A stretch of DNA of 29,582 nt from assembly GCF_000499385.1 (NCBI RefSeq), contig NW_013655160.1, positions 20,482 to 50,063 on the forward strand, read 5' to 3'. The position numbers were made by a program, and so were the translations under genes. The stretch's first letter is position 1; each line of letters starts with the position of its first letter. The stretch comes from Eimeria necatrix (Eukaryota; Apicomplexa; Conoidasida; Eucoccidiorida; Eimeriidae). Shown here one piece after another: positions 1 to 12,400 of the stretch. The notes beneath the pieces are model-generated. The model worked only from the letters and a program-made list of their open reading frames with translations. It ran no database searches and was not told the origin of the DNA.

Positions 1-448
1 TTGTTACGTTAACCGCGCCGTGGCATGTGCCGGCACGCACTTTCAGGCATGACACTCCTTTGTCAGACAGGGTAAAAGTATACATCCAGGGCCGCAAAAA
101 GTAGTTTGAGGAAAACATGAGCCACGTCAATGCGTCATTCAATGTGGATGTTTGCCTGCCGCTGCTGATAGTACCTTTGCTGCCAGTTTTTTCCACTGTT
201 TTGTTTCTTGCATGTCCTTCCGTGTTTACGCGCGAGATCGTCAACTAAATCTCGACAGAAAGTAGGCGGCTCCTTCCAGTTTCTAGACGTAAACAGAATT
301 ATCTCACGAAGAAAAAGATGCGGCAAGTGACAAGTTGTGCATGGCAACAGTTGCCTTGAAGCGTCATCACTTGCTGAAGCGCAAAAACAAATTGGTATGA
401 ACAAAACTAACACTGAATACGAATAATTGTGCCACATTTTGCCGGAAA
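1..448. other. Leading stretch without a supported gene
   Basis: No strict composite splice-like site occurs here. A weak CAG-AAA-GTAGGC lies near 256. The open frames on the - strand here are about 100 codons or shorter and have no recognisable domain. This could be the tail of an upstream intron ending at the site at 449. Confidence 0.4.
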
Positions 449-460
449 CAGCTAGTAAGT
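449..460 (+). other. Micro-exon site, triplet CTA (452-454)
   Basis: CAG-CTA-GTAAGT. This is the first strict site in the window. Its flanks match the site at 7214 over about 20 bases with three transitions, so the two are probably duplicates. Confidence 0.65.
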
Positions 461-3400
461 GCTACACTCATATTTATAAAGGTATTGAAATACAATTCGA
501 TATCTAGACGAATTGGCGGGTTCAACGGTAGACATTTACAGGACATGGACATTGATAGCCAAGTAGATGTGCGTCTTGTGTGGTATAAGCACACTTTTGC
601 GTGTCAGAAGCTACCAAGCAATCTGCCATTGTGTCGCAACAGTAGTTAAGGATAGACGCAAACTGCAGGGATGCTTTGTGCAAATCCAGCCACGGATCTC
701 ACTTCCTTGGTAGGATGCAATTGCCTACCGTGAGAAAGCACTGTTTTGCTATTCACGTACTTGGTTGCACCGCTTTTGATGATTTTGGGTAAGAGCCGAA
801 CCTGATTTATGATACTACGCTCATCGACTAGTTACTTGCACAAACACAAATGACGGACTCTGATGCACATGCGTCGCCAAAACTCATGTAAGAGCCTCTA
901 CACGGAAACGAATAACGAGGACTGCGGCATCGCAAGACAGGCCTGATGCAGAAGTGTGCAGCAAATATATAAGATGGTCTGACTCCACTTTTCACAGATT
1001 CCGATGATTCCGGGTATACGACGGCTTAGGCAGTGAGTCCTGCAGAGCGTTTACAGGCATGCAAGAGTGGCGTACTTATATCTGATGAAAGGGGTAAGAG
1101 AAAAAAGCCGGGGTGGAGCTGGGCACAACTGTGAGGCCGCAGCGCCATGCAGTGTTTGGAAATCCTTACAAACCACATCAGGAGTGATTTCAGTTGAGCA
1201 TTCAGTCCACAGCAACACCCGGGAGAACTGAAATACACGGGCAAGAACTGCAGCAGAGGCTCTGCCACACTTGAAGCAAGAACACTATGGTGGAAACACT
1301 TGAGACTTTGCCCAAAGAAAGTGTCGGCTTGAGTTGGCGATCAAAGGTAAGCATCCTGATAAGGAATGACTGTTGTGGCACTGCGTAAATCTGCTCCAAG
1401 ACTGTCATGATGCAGAGCTGTTGTAGCGCGATGTGAAGTTACTGCCGGCAGTCCTGCAGTCCTGGTGGGACGCTTAACAGTGACAAATGATGCTGTTATG
1501 CAGGTTTTCGCCACATGTCTTGATCGTCTGGTCGTGCATTGCTAATGTTTCGAGTAGTGTGTGCTTTTCGAAGTGCTGCGATTATTTCGACGCACTATAC
1601 CACCCATAGCCCACAGCCCAACCCGATAGCTGCACGCCAACAACGAAAGAGAGTAAGTAGCTGGCTTTACTTCCAGACTTCTTAAGGGCATGCACCAATA
1701 AATTGCTTATGTGCGTTTCAGGAATATGCGCCATAGTTGTTTCATTTCGGCTTCTCCCAGTAGCCGGGTCCCGACAAGGTTTTATTGCTTGGAAGCATGG
1801 GATGATTTACTCATTTTCTTAGTAACAGTATATGCCTGTGATAAACGTCTGAAGGTTATCTGAGGTTATCAGCAACATGCAATTTTTGAAACGCAGCTTC
1901 AATTCAGCATCGCTGTGCTGTGAGACATCATGGAGGCCGTGTCCTTATGGGGCAAGATATCAAAGGCGCTGCCTTCGTTTTAATCTTGTTGTGCAGGCAC
2001 CTATACAGTGTTGATGTGTTAGATGGAACTGGACGATAAGCAATGCGAAGGGGGAAAAATTGTCTAGCTGCCGGAAAGCAAGCTAGTACAATTCCTTAAT
2101 TGCAGCAAGTACGTGCACGCTTCTTTGTAGATCTTTTTGCTCGGAAAGCTCGCACGCTGATTTAAGCGAATACAACACAGGTTAGAAACAAGTGGCAGCG
2201 GTGGCTTGTTGGCAGGGCGGGCGACCACTGGGCGGACGCTTAAGAGGCGAAGTTTCGCGTGGTAGCGCGTGTCATGTATAAGGTAACTGAACGGTTTCAC
2301 ACTAGACTTTTACTTGTGGAAATCCAGGAGTAATGCGTTTGTTGGGCGCTCCCAAATCGCGGCTTTCTGCGCAAATGTGTGGTGCTGCGAACCAAGACAT
2401 TTTGCAACGAATTGAAGCTTCTTGAGAAACATCGTATCCGAAAGCGTTCGGAGAGAACGCTTTAATATTCTGCAAGTTCTTCCCCATTAGCAGGCCGAAG
2501 GCAATCGCGTACAAATTTTATGCAGCTAGTACGGCAGGCCTTTAGCCATCTTTTCTCCAATATCGTCTTTTGCGTGCTTTGAACTGGGAACTGCAGGCTA
2601 TGCAGGGAATGCTCAAAAACTCCTGCAAGATCACTAGCTGGGAATGTGGCGCAAAATGACCTTGTTGTCGCGCATATTATAATTTGTCAAGGTGCGTGAG
2701 ACGCGCATGATGGACGATCGCAGATTAACAGATACAAATGTACGTGTTTGTTGCTTAAGTGCAGAATACCAAATTTCGAAAGATAGAAAATGCCCAAGCA
2801 GAAAACGTAAAGGCCTGCCTAGAGCCAGTGCTTTTGTTGACATTGATCCATGATTTCGTAAACACAAATACAGGGACAGGCTTGCATAACTTGGTCCAGA
2901 GCAATGCTGCATTTGGATCGCGGGCGATGTCAGGATTCTCCTTTTGTTCCACTGATCGTGCAAAACAATGGTTTATCATTTCATTGCATCGTATCGGAGA
3001 AGACGGTATGCATTGGACCATGAAGAAGACATCACGGTCGCTTTATTATGTCAGCGCCACGCCGACAAAACGCAGCTATTACACACATGCAAGGCAGCAG
3101 CTTTTGTTCAGCCTCTAAGTGTCTTGCTTCGAGCCGAGTGGCTGATGGCACACGGCAATGCTGGTGCAAACGAGGATTTGAAAGCGTGCGCGGCCAACAG
3201 GTGCTATGTTAATGTGTAGCGTACATATGGAATGTGATAATATGCCGCAAGCAGTATACCTGCACTACCGCATGCCGTTTTGTGGGGTGCAGGTAGTAGG
3301 TGTTGCTTACATAACAAACCCAGTGACAAGCAGATGAGAATGTGGTTCTGTTTGCCAGGCTTGAGGTGAACTGAAGGCGTATATCACGTGCATTACGATC

Positions 3401-6400
3401 CGCAACCACAAATAACGCCGCACTTGCCAGTACGCAATAAAATAAAAATTTTTCGAAGGCGCGGTAAGTAAGTCGCGTGCGAATCAGAGATGCGTGCTAC
3501 TGAAGGTAAATATTTTGAGGGAAATATCAGCAGCCGCCACGCACCACGCTGTGCGCCGTATTTCAACGCTACTTTGGCAGGCAAAAGATGTATTTTCCGT
3601 GTAAATACACGAATTATCATGAACTGCATATGCGGGGTGGCTCTGAATGAGCTTGCTGTTCTATTGATTGAACACACTATATTGAAAATCCACCAAAGAT
3701 TCACAGGATATTTTGCCAAATATTTAATGACATCATTTTCTGGCTATGCATGAATAGAAAGAATCAGATACAATGCGCTTGCTTCGCTCCATGAATATGA
3801 AGGATGTACGCAAAATGCCTAATGAAGTGTGATGCACATATTTTCTTGAGTGCAACGGCGGCGTGGGTATTGGGACATCAGGACGACTTGCCGAGCAGCA
3901 TGCTACGCTACACAGAATCAGATATCACGACGTTTAGTTCTTTCGAAAGATATTTTTGCATTTTCTTGCAACGTTGTCTTTAAATGCTTTCTTCTATTCT
4001 CTTCGCCAGGAGGTCAGTGCGGTATCGACAGAGGAACCTGCTGTGCTCCAGCCCTACCTGCAACCAATTTTTTAAGGCAACATTTCGTTCATGTGAAATG
4101 CGTGGCGCCAAAGGACGTCTTCGTCACATTGCTTGCAGGAAAAAGCGCAAACCGACAATTTGCGGAGAAAAAACTACTAAACGTTTGTGGTGCAGCATTT
4201 TTGTTAATCCTGCGTGCTGCCGTTTTTAATCTTGAGCTAGCGTGGGGCATGGTCTATCTTATGAACAATTATTGAAAAGACAGAACAGCCTGCTTTGTCA
4301 TGATCCGTGTCGGCTGTATTTTCCAGCAGTATAGGCATCAAATACCGTGTTTCTGAGGGCGTGTTTTGAAGGACGTAAGTGCAGCGCTCACAGCATAATT
4401 TGGCGACCTTATCTAACAAGTGCCACAACATTCTTAGTGACGCCATATTGAAAAACAAAATCTAGTCCTGCGCCATCTGGGCGTTTTTAGAAGACCATCC
4501 CTGTGCTGACACTGCAACAGATTGCATAGGGAATATTGGATGTGCCTCCTCAAATGTACAGAGAAAGCAGTTCAGTGCTGTGCAGGCTACTACCAAGACG
4601 ATGTGTTGGTTGTTACTGCTTAACGCGCTCACGCAAATTTTAACTGGGAGTTGCAATCCTCTACTGACAGGCAGTACGTTGTTTTTTTCACAATTTCAAT
4701 ATCTGGTCACCCACTCCAAAGCAACTTGACGACATGCCGCTTTGAAGCATACTCCGAGCACGTAGAGCTGTCTTGTGAGGCAGTGGCACTAAAAGTGTGA
4801 ATGCAGCCAGCAACGGCAAAAGGCCCTAAAAGAAGTGATCGACTTACGATTAGGAATGTGTATTACTGAACCGGCACTAGTTGCTGATTGCAGGAAGACA
4901 AATGTGACATTGGCACGTCCAGTAGTGGTGATTACTGCGTCAAACTGCTGCTTTCGACATGGAAAAGCTGGCGATGGCCAGTTCAAGCGAAATGTCCGCC
5001 GTCTGCGACGTGAGCGGCATAGTAAAATGTGGAACAAGGGCGACAAGTGTAGGAAGCCCATAGCAGGTGCCTTCACGAGGTTGGCCCGTAGACGTGTGCG
5101 TGAAATGGCTTCGTTCGTCTTTATGGCAACAGAGAGTGAGTTTTAGCTGTACTGAGCTGCAAGGATACGACTGAACAACTAGATTGCCCTTAGTCCCAAC
5201 CTGTAGACTGGATCCCTGAGGCATCTGCAGCCCGTTGTTTGTTGATGCGACATGATCGAATGCTTGTAAGTAGGAGGCCGTGTACACGTACGATGAGCGA
5301 GATGAAAACTTTAGGCTTGCAGACCAAATGTCACTGTATAATAGTTTTGGCCAGTCACCAAAGTGCTCTCACATTAGTGCTTTGTGCTTAAGTCGTATTT
5401 GCCATCGTGCATTGAATAAAAGAGAAAGCATGCAAGTACACTACGCGTCGAAAAGTGTGCAGTTTGAGGCAGACATGCTGCTGGCTTTCTGAATTGTGTC
5501 GCTGAGGCTTTTTGCCCCATTCGCTCTCAAATCTAAGCATTTGAGCGAGGCGTGAGTGGATATGGAGCCGTTTTTGACTCGCCGTTTTCCTCACGCGCAG
5601 TTGTCCTTACTATAGTAGCATCAAGCCAAATTTCTTTTAAAAATGCGTTCCAGCAAAATGAAATGGCAGTGGCTGGCCACATCGATACTGTTGTAAACTG
5701 GGTCGCTAGTCAGCCAGAAAATGCCTCAACGGCACAACAACGCAGCTGGCTAGCGTAGCGGAGACTTCGGTTCTGCGTGTGACCGGACCTTTGCTATCCA
5801 CAGCTGGTGGGTGTGTGCTGTGGTGCTGCACTCGAAATTGTCATCGCTTCTTTAAACGTTTCCCCCACTGCAGAGTAAGAGCTCTAGCATTGTTCTGAAT
5901 GCAATCATAATGAAGCCAAATAGTAGAACAATATCGTTGACGTGCTCAATTTTCTAGTGGCATTAACAGCTGATGCAAGGGAACCTGCGTCGTTTCTGCA
6001 CACAGGATGTGAGTGAACAGATACTGGGGATCTTCAGGGCAGTTGACATTCGCTGTTCCTTAAATCCTTTGCGACTCTCCCGCAGCATCTACTACACGTA
6101 GCGTTCAACTAGCAAACCAGCCAAGCAACGAGTGAGCTTGTCCACACATATATAATTTTACAAGGCCTTTCTGACATGTCGCGACTACAACTAAGTTTCA
6201 GATAAACACAGAAAACTGGTTTGCAGCAGCAGGCCGTAGTTATCCACTTTTGAAATTTTCTTGGCACTGCAACGATGCTACCGCCTAAAACGTTGGAGTC
6301 ACGCAAGAAAGCAATGGAATGCTGAAAAAATTCTGGCTAAAGCAAAGCGACTCCAACCACGTGACTACGTCACTCGCAGACAGACATTACAATACACTAG

Positions 6401-9400
6401 TTGGCAAGGCTTGCGTATGAGCTGTACAAAATGTGAGTACGCTGAGGGCTTGATCTCGGCAAGACATATTTTGCAACCGAGATAGGCTCGAAGCTCTACT
6501 TATTCACTCTTCTGAAGTGCTTGCAAAGCGCAGGCGACTTGCTGAGCAGTAATGACAGGTTCTGACAGCAGAGGAGTTGCATATGCGGCAATTTCGCTAG
6601 AAAGTAAGTGACCTAGAAGTTCCTGCACAACGGTACATCTAATTCGCAAATACCCTGCAGGAATGCTGACGCAACCTTTCAAACGAATGTGGCGATGGCG
6701 CGTAGACACCAGAGAAATGCTGTGTAAGTTAGACGAGTGATGCTTTCAACGAATGTACAACTACCCAACAGTTGCGTATCATGATTTTCAAGTATATGCA
6801 GTTCGCACACAATTTGCTGCTTTCCGCGTCGCAGGTGTGTACTGCTGTTGATGCGTTTAATACTGCAAAAAAGTGTTTTAAACGATATGAGACTCGCTGT
6901 TACGTTAGGAATCGCCGAAGGCGTTTAAAGTGGATTACTGTCGCAGCCATCTTATACAAAAGCCTTTTGAAGTTCCGATTTACACGCGCAGGCCTTTCTT
7001 TGCCCTTTTTTCCCAAACTGAGTACATCAATCCCATTTTGTAGCTTGTGGTTTCAAGCTACGTTGTACTACCTACTAGCAAATTAAATGAAGCAGTCTTG
7101 ATGCCTGCAATCGAAGTGACTGCGCCATTAGGCATTTCAGTAGTGAAATTGTTGGTCTCCTGAGGCTGCCGCAACGCGCTCCTAAGCCGTGAAAAGTTTC
7201 GGCTGCCCGGAAATAGCTGGTGAGTGCTTATGCCAAGGCTTCCCGAGCAAAAGAAATGTGAAGATGCACTTCGCAGCCGTGCAAAGCGTCTTTAGACGTA
7301 CCACTTATCTGTAACTGAAGCATAGATGGCCTGCTCTTGTGGTGCCTGATGTGCTACTCGTGCAGCGCTTTTAGCGAAATCGCAACTGGAATTTTTGCTA
7401 TGGCAGTTGCTCTTCTACTCAAACGTAGCGCAAGACCGTCCAGGGTTTATGCCCAGCGCCGATATATCAGGCATATACTGAAAAACGCTTGTAAACACGC
7501 CATGCTATGCAAAGTAGTCATAGTGACTTCGGCCTAGTGCGCTTTTGCCACACCTTGTGGCTGCGGTGTCTAGTCGTTTGTGTGTTAAGGCGTCGGCGTC
7601 GGGTTGTGGTCATGAGCAGAAGGAAAACACAAACGTGTGCAAGCAGCACGAGTCACACTTGGAGGGCGTGAAACCAAGCATTGGCTACCATGAACAGAGC
7701 ATACCTAATAGGCCTCGCGTTAAGGTAATGAATCAGATATATAACCTTGACACTCTGCGTATAACCAGCATTTTCAACTAGTGGATTCAGCTTTTGTGGC
7801 TCCGTAGCAAGGACTGTACTTTGAATCAGATATATAACCTCGAAACTCTGCGCACAATGAACGTTTTCAACTGGCAAATTCAGCTTTTGTGGCTTCGCAA
7901 CAGGGGCTGTACTTTTATCTTCATCTTGCTTGACCTGCTACAGCTAGTGGGTATCCATGTTGCTTGACCCCACCCAAGCTCCTACTGACAACATCAAAAA
8001 TTTTGAAGACAAATAGTTTAAATTGCTGAAAATTGTCAAGAAAAGTTGTTTCCTCAACCCGATATACAAAGCATCATAATACAGAAAGCTGTGCTATGCC
8101 GCGTTTGCATGCCTGTCTCAAGCAATGTAGAAACCAACTGGAGAATTCAGTATGGATATTGGAGCATACGAGAGACTGTGAAGAAATAGCTGCGTATCCC
8201 GTAATTAGCGTTGTAGCTTGAAAACGACGAACTGACCCCATCAAATCGTGCTTCTCTTGAATACACTACAACATGCCTATATGTGTTGTTTCATCTAGCT
8301 ACGGCTACTATGTGTTCCCCGACTGCACACAGAAAGTGTGTGAACGCCAGCCAAAGTTTACCAACAGGGCCAATGCTGGCAACTAAAATGTCTTACAGAA
8401 TATGAGCAGTCGTAGGTTCCAGTCAAAGCTTTCTCGTCGAGATGTTCTTGTTGAGGTACGTGGATACGTAGAAAGTTGCTCGAGCAATACATCACTTAAG
8501 TGCTTGAGCTTCAGCACGAAGGACAGAATCCTAGAAAAACGCGGAACACCAGTTCTGAATGGTAGCGCCAAGCAGAAAAAGATCACCCCGAGAAAGCGGG
8601 TGCAAGGTGGAAGCATTAAGGAAACTTAGTTTTGCCGCTTTATGAAAGGTAACGGGTTCTTGGCTATTGTTCGTTCCAAAAAATGGACACTAGTCAAACG
8701 TGCTGCTTGTACATAGGAGCTTGCAGCCTTGGCGCACTGGTTTTAGGACTTTCGATTGCCACTGGTAAGAAACAGTTTCGAAATTGCCTTTTTTGTCTTT
8801 TAAGCAACATCGTTTCGAATGACGGATATGGCGGCGTCTTCTCCTTGCGTTCCCTGTGCTGGCTCTAGCCAGAATTCAGTTGATTCTAGATTACTGCTGA
8901 CAGACCGTATGTATTGCTCGTTTTTTCTACATTGTTCTTCCACGCAGGCTTCTGGGGGGTTGAGCCCCGAGAAATCGGTGAATGGGCAGTGTCGTAGCTT
9001 TGAGGCTGTTTACGGCGTGTTATGCTATCGTGTCATGGTTTTGCATTGCTACACTATTCTTAGGCAACGCATCATACCTCAAAGCCATGAATGATCTTGA
9101 AAAGCGCACATTACATCAAGGTCACTCTGTACACATTACGCTCTTGGATTTTCTCATGCTTTGCGCCCGTGCAAATAGTGGTGAAGGTTACCTTAGTAGA
9201 ATCCTGCACGATATTAGGGTAGACGATGATGTACACCTGAAGAAAAGTCAAGAGTGAATCCACCACCGAGCAGTAGACGCGACATGCGTGCAAAGGTCGG
9301 GAATTACTAAAGCATTTGCTTTGGGACATTCTAATGATGCAATTCAGTAGTTATGCAAAGCTTACTTTCATGAACTGTATACGGAAACAGACCCAAATCG

Positions 9401-12400
9401 TTTGCATTTCCACAGCAAGTCAGTACCCATTTATATTCTTGTGAAACGGAAGATGCGAGTGCACTGACCTCTGCGAGCCGCGCGGTGGCAAAGTTCGCAG
9501 ACAAACAGCATGCAGACGTATGCCAACTAGGAAAGCAAGCAATAGTTGCCACTTGCCAAGAACTGAATGGCACGTTTCAGTAATGCCTTTAAACGTGCTT
9601 CTGGAGGTATTCTGTCTTCTTGTCGAGCCGAAAGTATAGGGGTGCGATCCACACATTCGGGCGTAAGCACTCAGCTGCATTGTTATATTTGTACTATGAC
9701 GGTCTCTGTCACTAATCCATCGCTTAATGCTTGAACATTACGCGATGGATTAGTAATATTGACTGTCATGTCGCGGTTCCCAATGATCTCCACGTGTCCC
9801 CTATGCTCAGGCATAGGGGACAAGAGGAGATCATTGAAGACCGCGGAGGAATATTGGAAAAGGGGACAATGACCGTTACGTATACTGTGAGTGGCAGACT
9901 TGCCATTGCTTTTAGAGGCCTCTTCATGTGTCATCGCACCACTGCTGTCATGGATCCATCACATGCTTCTGTTAAGGTGCTATGCGAGTGGCGTGCAGAG
10001 AGTGAGTGCAGAACCCTTGTGTCTTTGTAAAGAGTGCCCTTGGCCATTGTGACGTTTTGTTAAATGCCTCAGTTGCTGCCTTATGTGACACAAACAGCCC
10101 TAATATCTACAAGAGCGGTGTCTTCCTGGCATTTTTGAATCGGGTTTAAAGAGAAAGCATGAAAAACGCGTAGGAGCCCGCAGTGTGTGCCTGGAGTTTG
10201 CTGCTCTGCCGGCATTTCCAGTTGCTTTTCAAGGTAATCGGCTTCAGCGCATTTTCTCAGTGATCCGACTACTTTGTTTTGCTTTGTTTCACGCAACATG
10301 TGCTACATACCTTCCAGCATTTTGCCTTAGCCGGAAGAAGGCAGAAAGCATGATGTAGTTTTGCAGTCATGTCAGTAGCTATATTTCTTTCGCACTTTTG
10401 AGGGGCAACTTGTGCGTAAATCGTCTTCCCTGCAGTTTCGTTGCATTTTCACTTCTCTGAAGCTGAAACGCAAAGCGACCTTTTGAAGATATATTCGTAA
10501 CCTAATCAGCGTTCCGAAAGCAACATATGTGGAAACATATTATTGTCAATAGAGGGTGCGTACCTTTACCCCCCCGCGCACTTACAGAGTTACTGTCTGT
10601 GCTGTTAATGGAAGGGGACAAAGTGCAGCACCATATTTTTACGGTACTTTCGAGAGGTTAATTTTTATGAGGGCGCATGCAATTTTTTCCACGCGATCAC
10701 GCGCGTGTTGCGCAGGTTTTCGTTATTAATATTGTGGAATTTATTCCTACATACTTACGCTGACTACGTCAGGATAGTTTACTACATAAGAATGATGGCG
10801 CACGCGCTTTTGTATGATGCATAAATAAGAAGTGTATGAGTGAATTGCTATAACAGTGAATACGCAAAATAAAGATGCAATTGCACGTGTTAAGTAAAAG
10901 GCGAAATCACAAAGGTGACTGGCTGGCACCTTCCACTTGTCTGCGTTCACACCTCTGCAAAATGCATCAAAAACTACTAACCAGTCACATAGTGGATATA
11001 AGAACTGCTCACAAGTCTGAGTAAATTGTTAACGAAGAGTATAACACATGCTGAATTGATATGCTACTTTGATTTTACGCCTCTTCAGGATCTGCTGTAC
11101 GTTAGAGTTGCCGGAGCATATATTTTCAGGCATCACATCTAGACGAATGTATTTGTGATGCCTGAAAATATATGCTCCGGCAACTCTAAGGTACAGCAGA
11201 TCCTGAAGAGGCGTAAAATCAAAGTAGCATATCAATTCAGCATGTGGTCACCGTCAGCTATTGGAATCGCGGAGAAGTACGCGGCCGTTGCGAACCTGCT
11301 GTTCCCAGCGCAGGTTTATTTTTACTATAACGTGTATGTCTTCACTGCGTGTGCTTCTTTACAGCTGGTGGGTCTCCACAAGGTGAGAACATATATCAAG
11401 GGTTTGGATCTATGATATTAAAACTACAAAGTATTAGCTATTTTACTCAAAGTAACCGTCAAGCAGCCAAGGTTCAATCAATATTATTAACTGATGATAA
11501 AAATGCAACACCACTCTCGCGTTAAATTTCCAACAGGAGGTGCGTGCAGCCATGCTATACTACAGCTATCTTTCGTGGGAGTCAAAAGGTTCGGTCAGCG
11601 GCTCCAGAGGCACATGACAAGACAGGCTAAATAGCAGAAACGTAGAACTCTTCCACGGCCCAAGGTGCTGGTTTACATCCTCTTAGATATGCTGAAAATA
11701 AAAATGTGGCCGTGCTCTCCACTCGACATTAGAGTATTGTTTGGCGCTGGCTAGAAGACGCTTTTTGTTCTGCAGATGCATCATTAGAGTAATTCTCCAG
11801 TATAATAGCTTTACATAGAATGCACACTTCGAGGTTAAGCTTGTTCATACTATTTGTTTCTTCATAGAAAGTGCGTTTGCCCATTTTTGATCGCTTGAAA
11901 AATCCGTGCTCGTTAACAGGCATTTCCACGCGGCAAGCATCACAAGCTGATAACACAAAATAGTTCCATGCTGCAAGTAACAATGCACCACTAAGTTCTC
12001 CGTCAGAGTCGGGAACAGCCTTGAAGTCGACGTGTAGCATGCCGATGACAATATTATGCAAGCAACAATAATGCAGGCAGCATTCCATCAACTTCCTGTC
12101 CTTGCTTATCTTGCAGCTTTGCACTTTCAAACCAATCATGGCATTTAAAAAAGACACTTCGGTTCATATGAAAACGCTATGTCACTGGTTGACTAGAGCT
12201 CGATAAAGCTAAAAATATCGATGGGACCTTTGGATTTTTTCCGCAACTGCCAAGATGATGCACTGCTGAATGCCTTCCTACTATGCTTCAGTATTCTGCA
12301 ATCATGTCATCGTGAGTGTCATGCAACATCGCAGGAAGTGTGTCTACTGCTATGTTGAGTAGGATGGACGCTACGTCAAAGGTGCTACACGTGCATATGC

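Noticed and set aside
3850..4275. 141-codon open frame on the + strand
   Set aside because: The length is near chance. It runs through the strong acceptor tract and CAG-GAG-GTCAGT at 4007, and no domain or codon signature is evident.
11729..12157. 142-codon open frame on the - strand, the longest in the window
   Set aside because: With a stop frequency near 5.6% about one frame this long is expected by chance in six frames. No domain is recognised, and it overlaps a strong + strand splice-like site at 11865.
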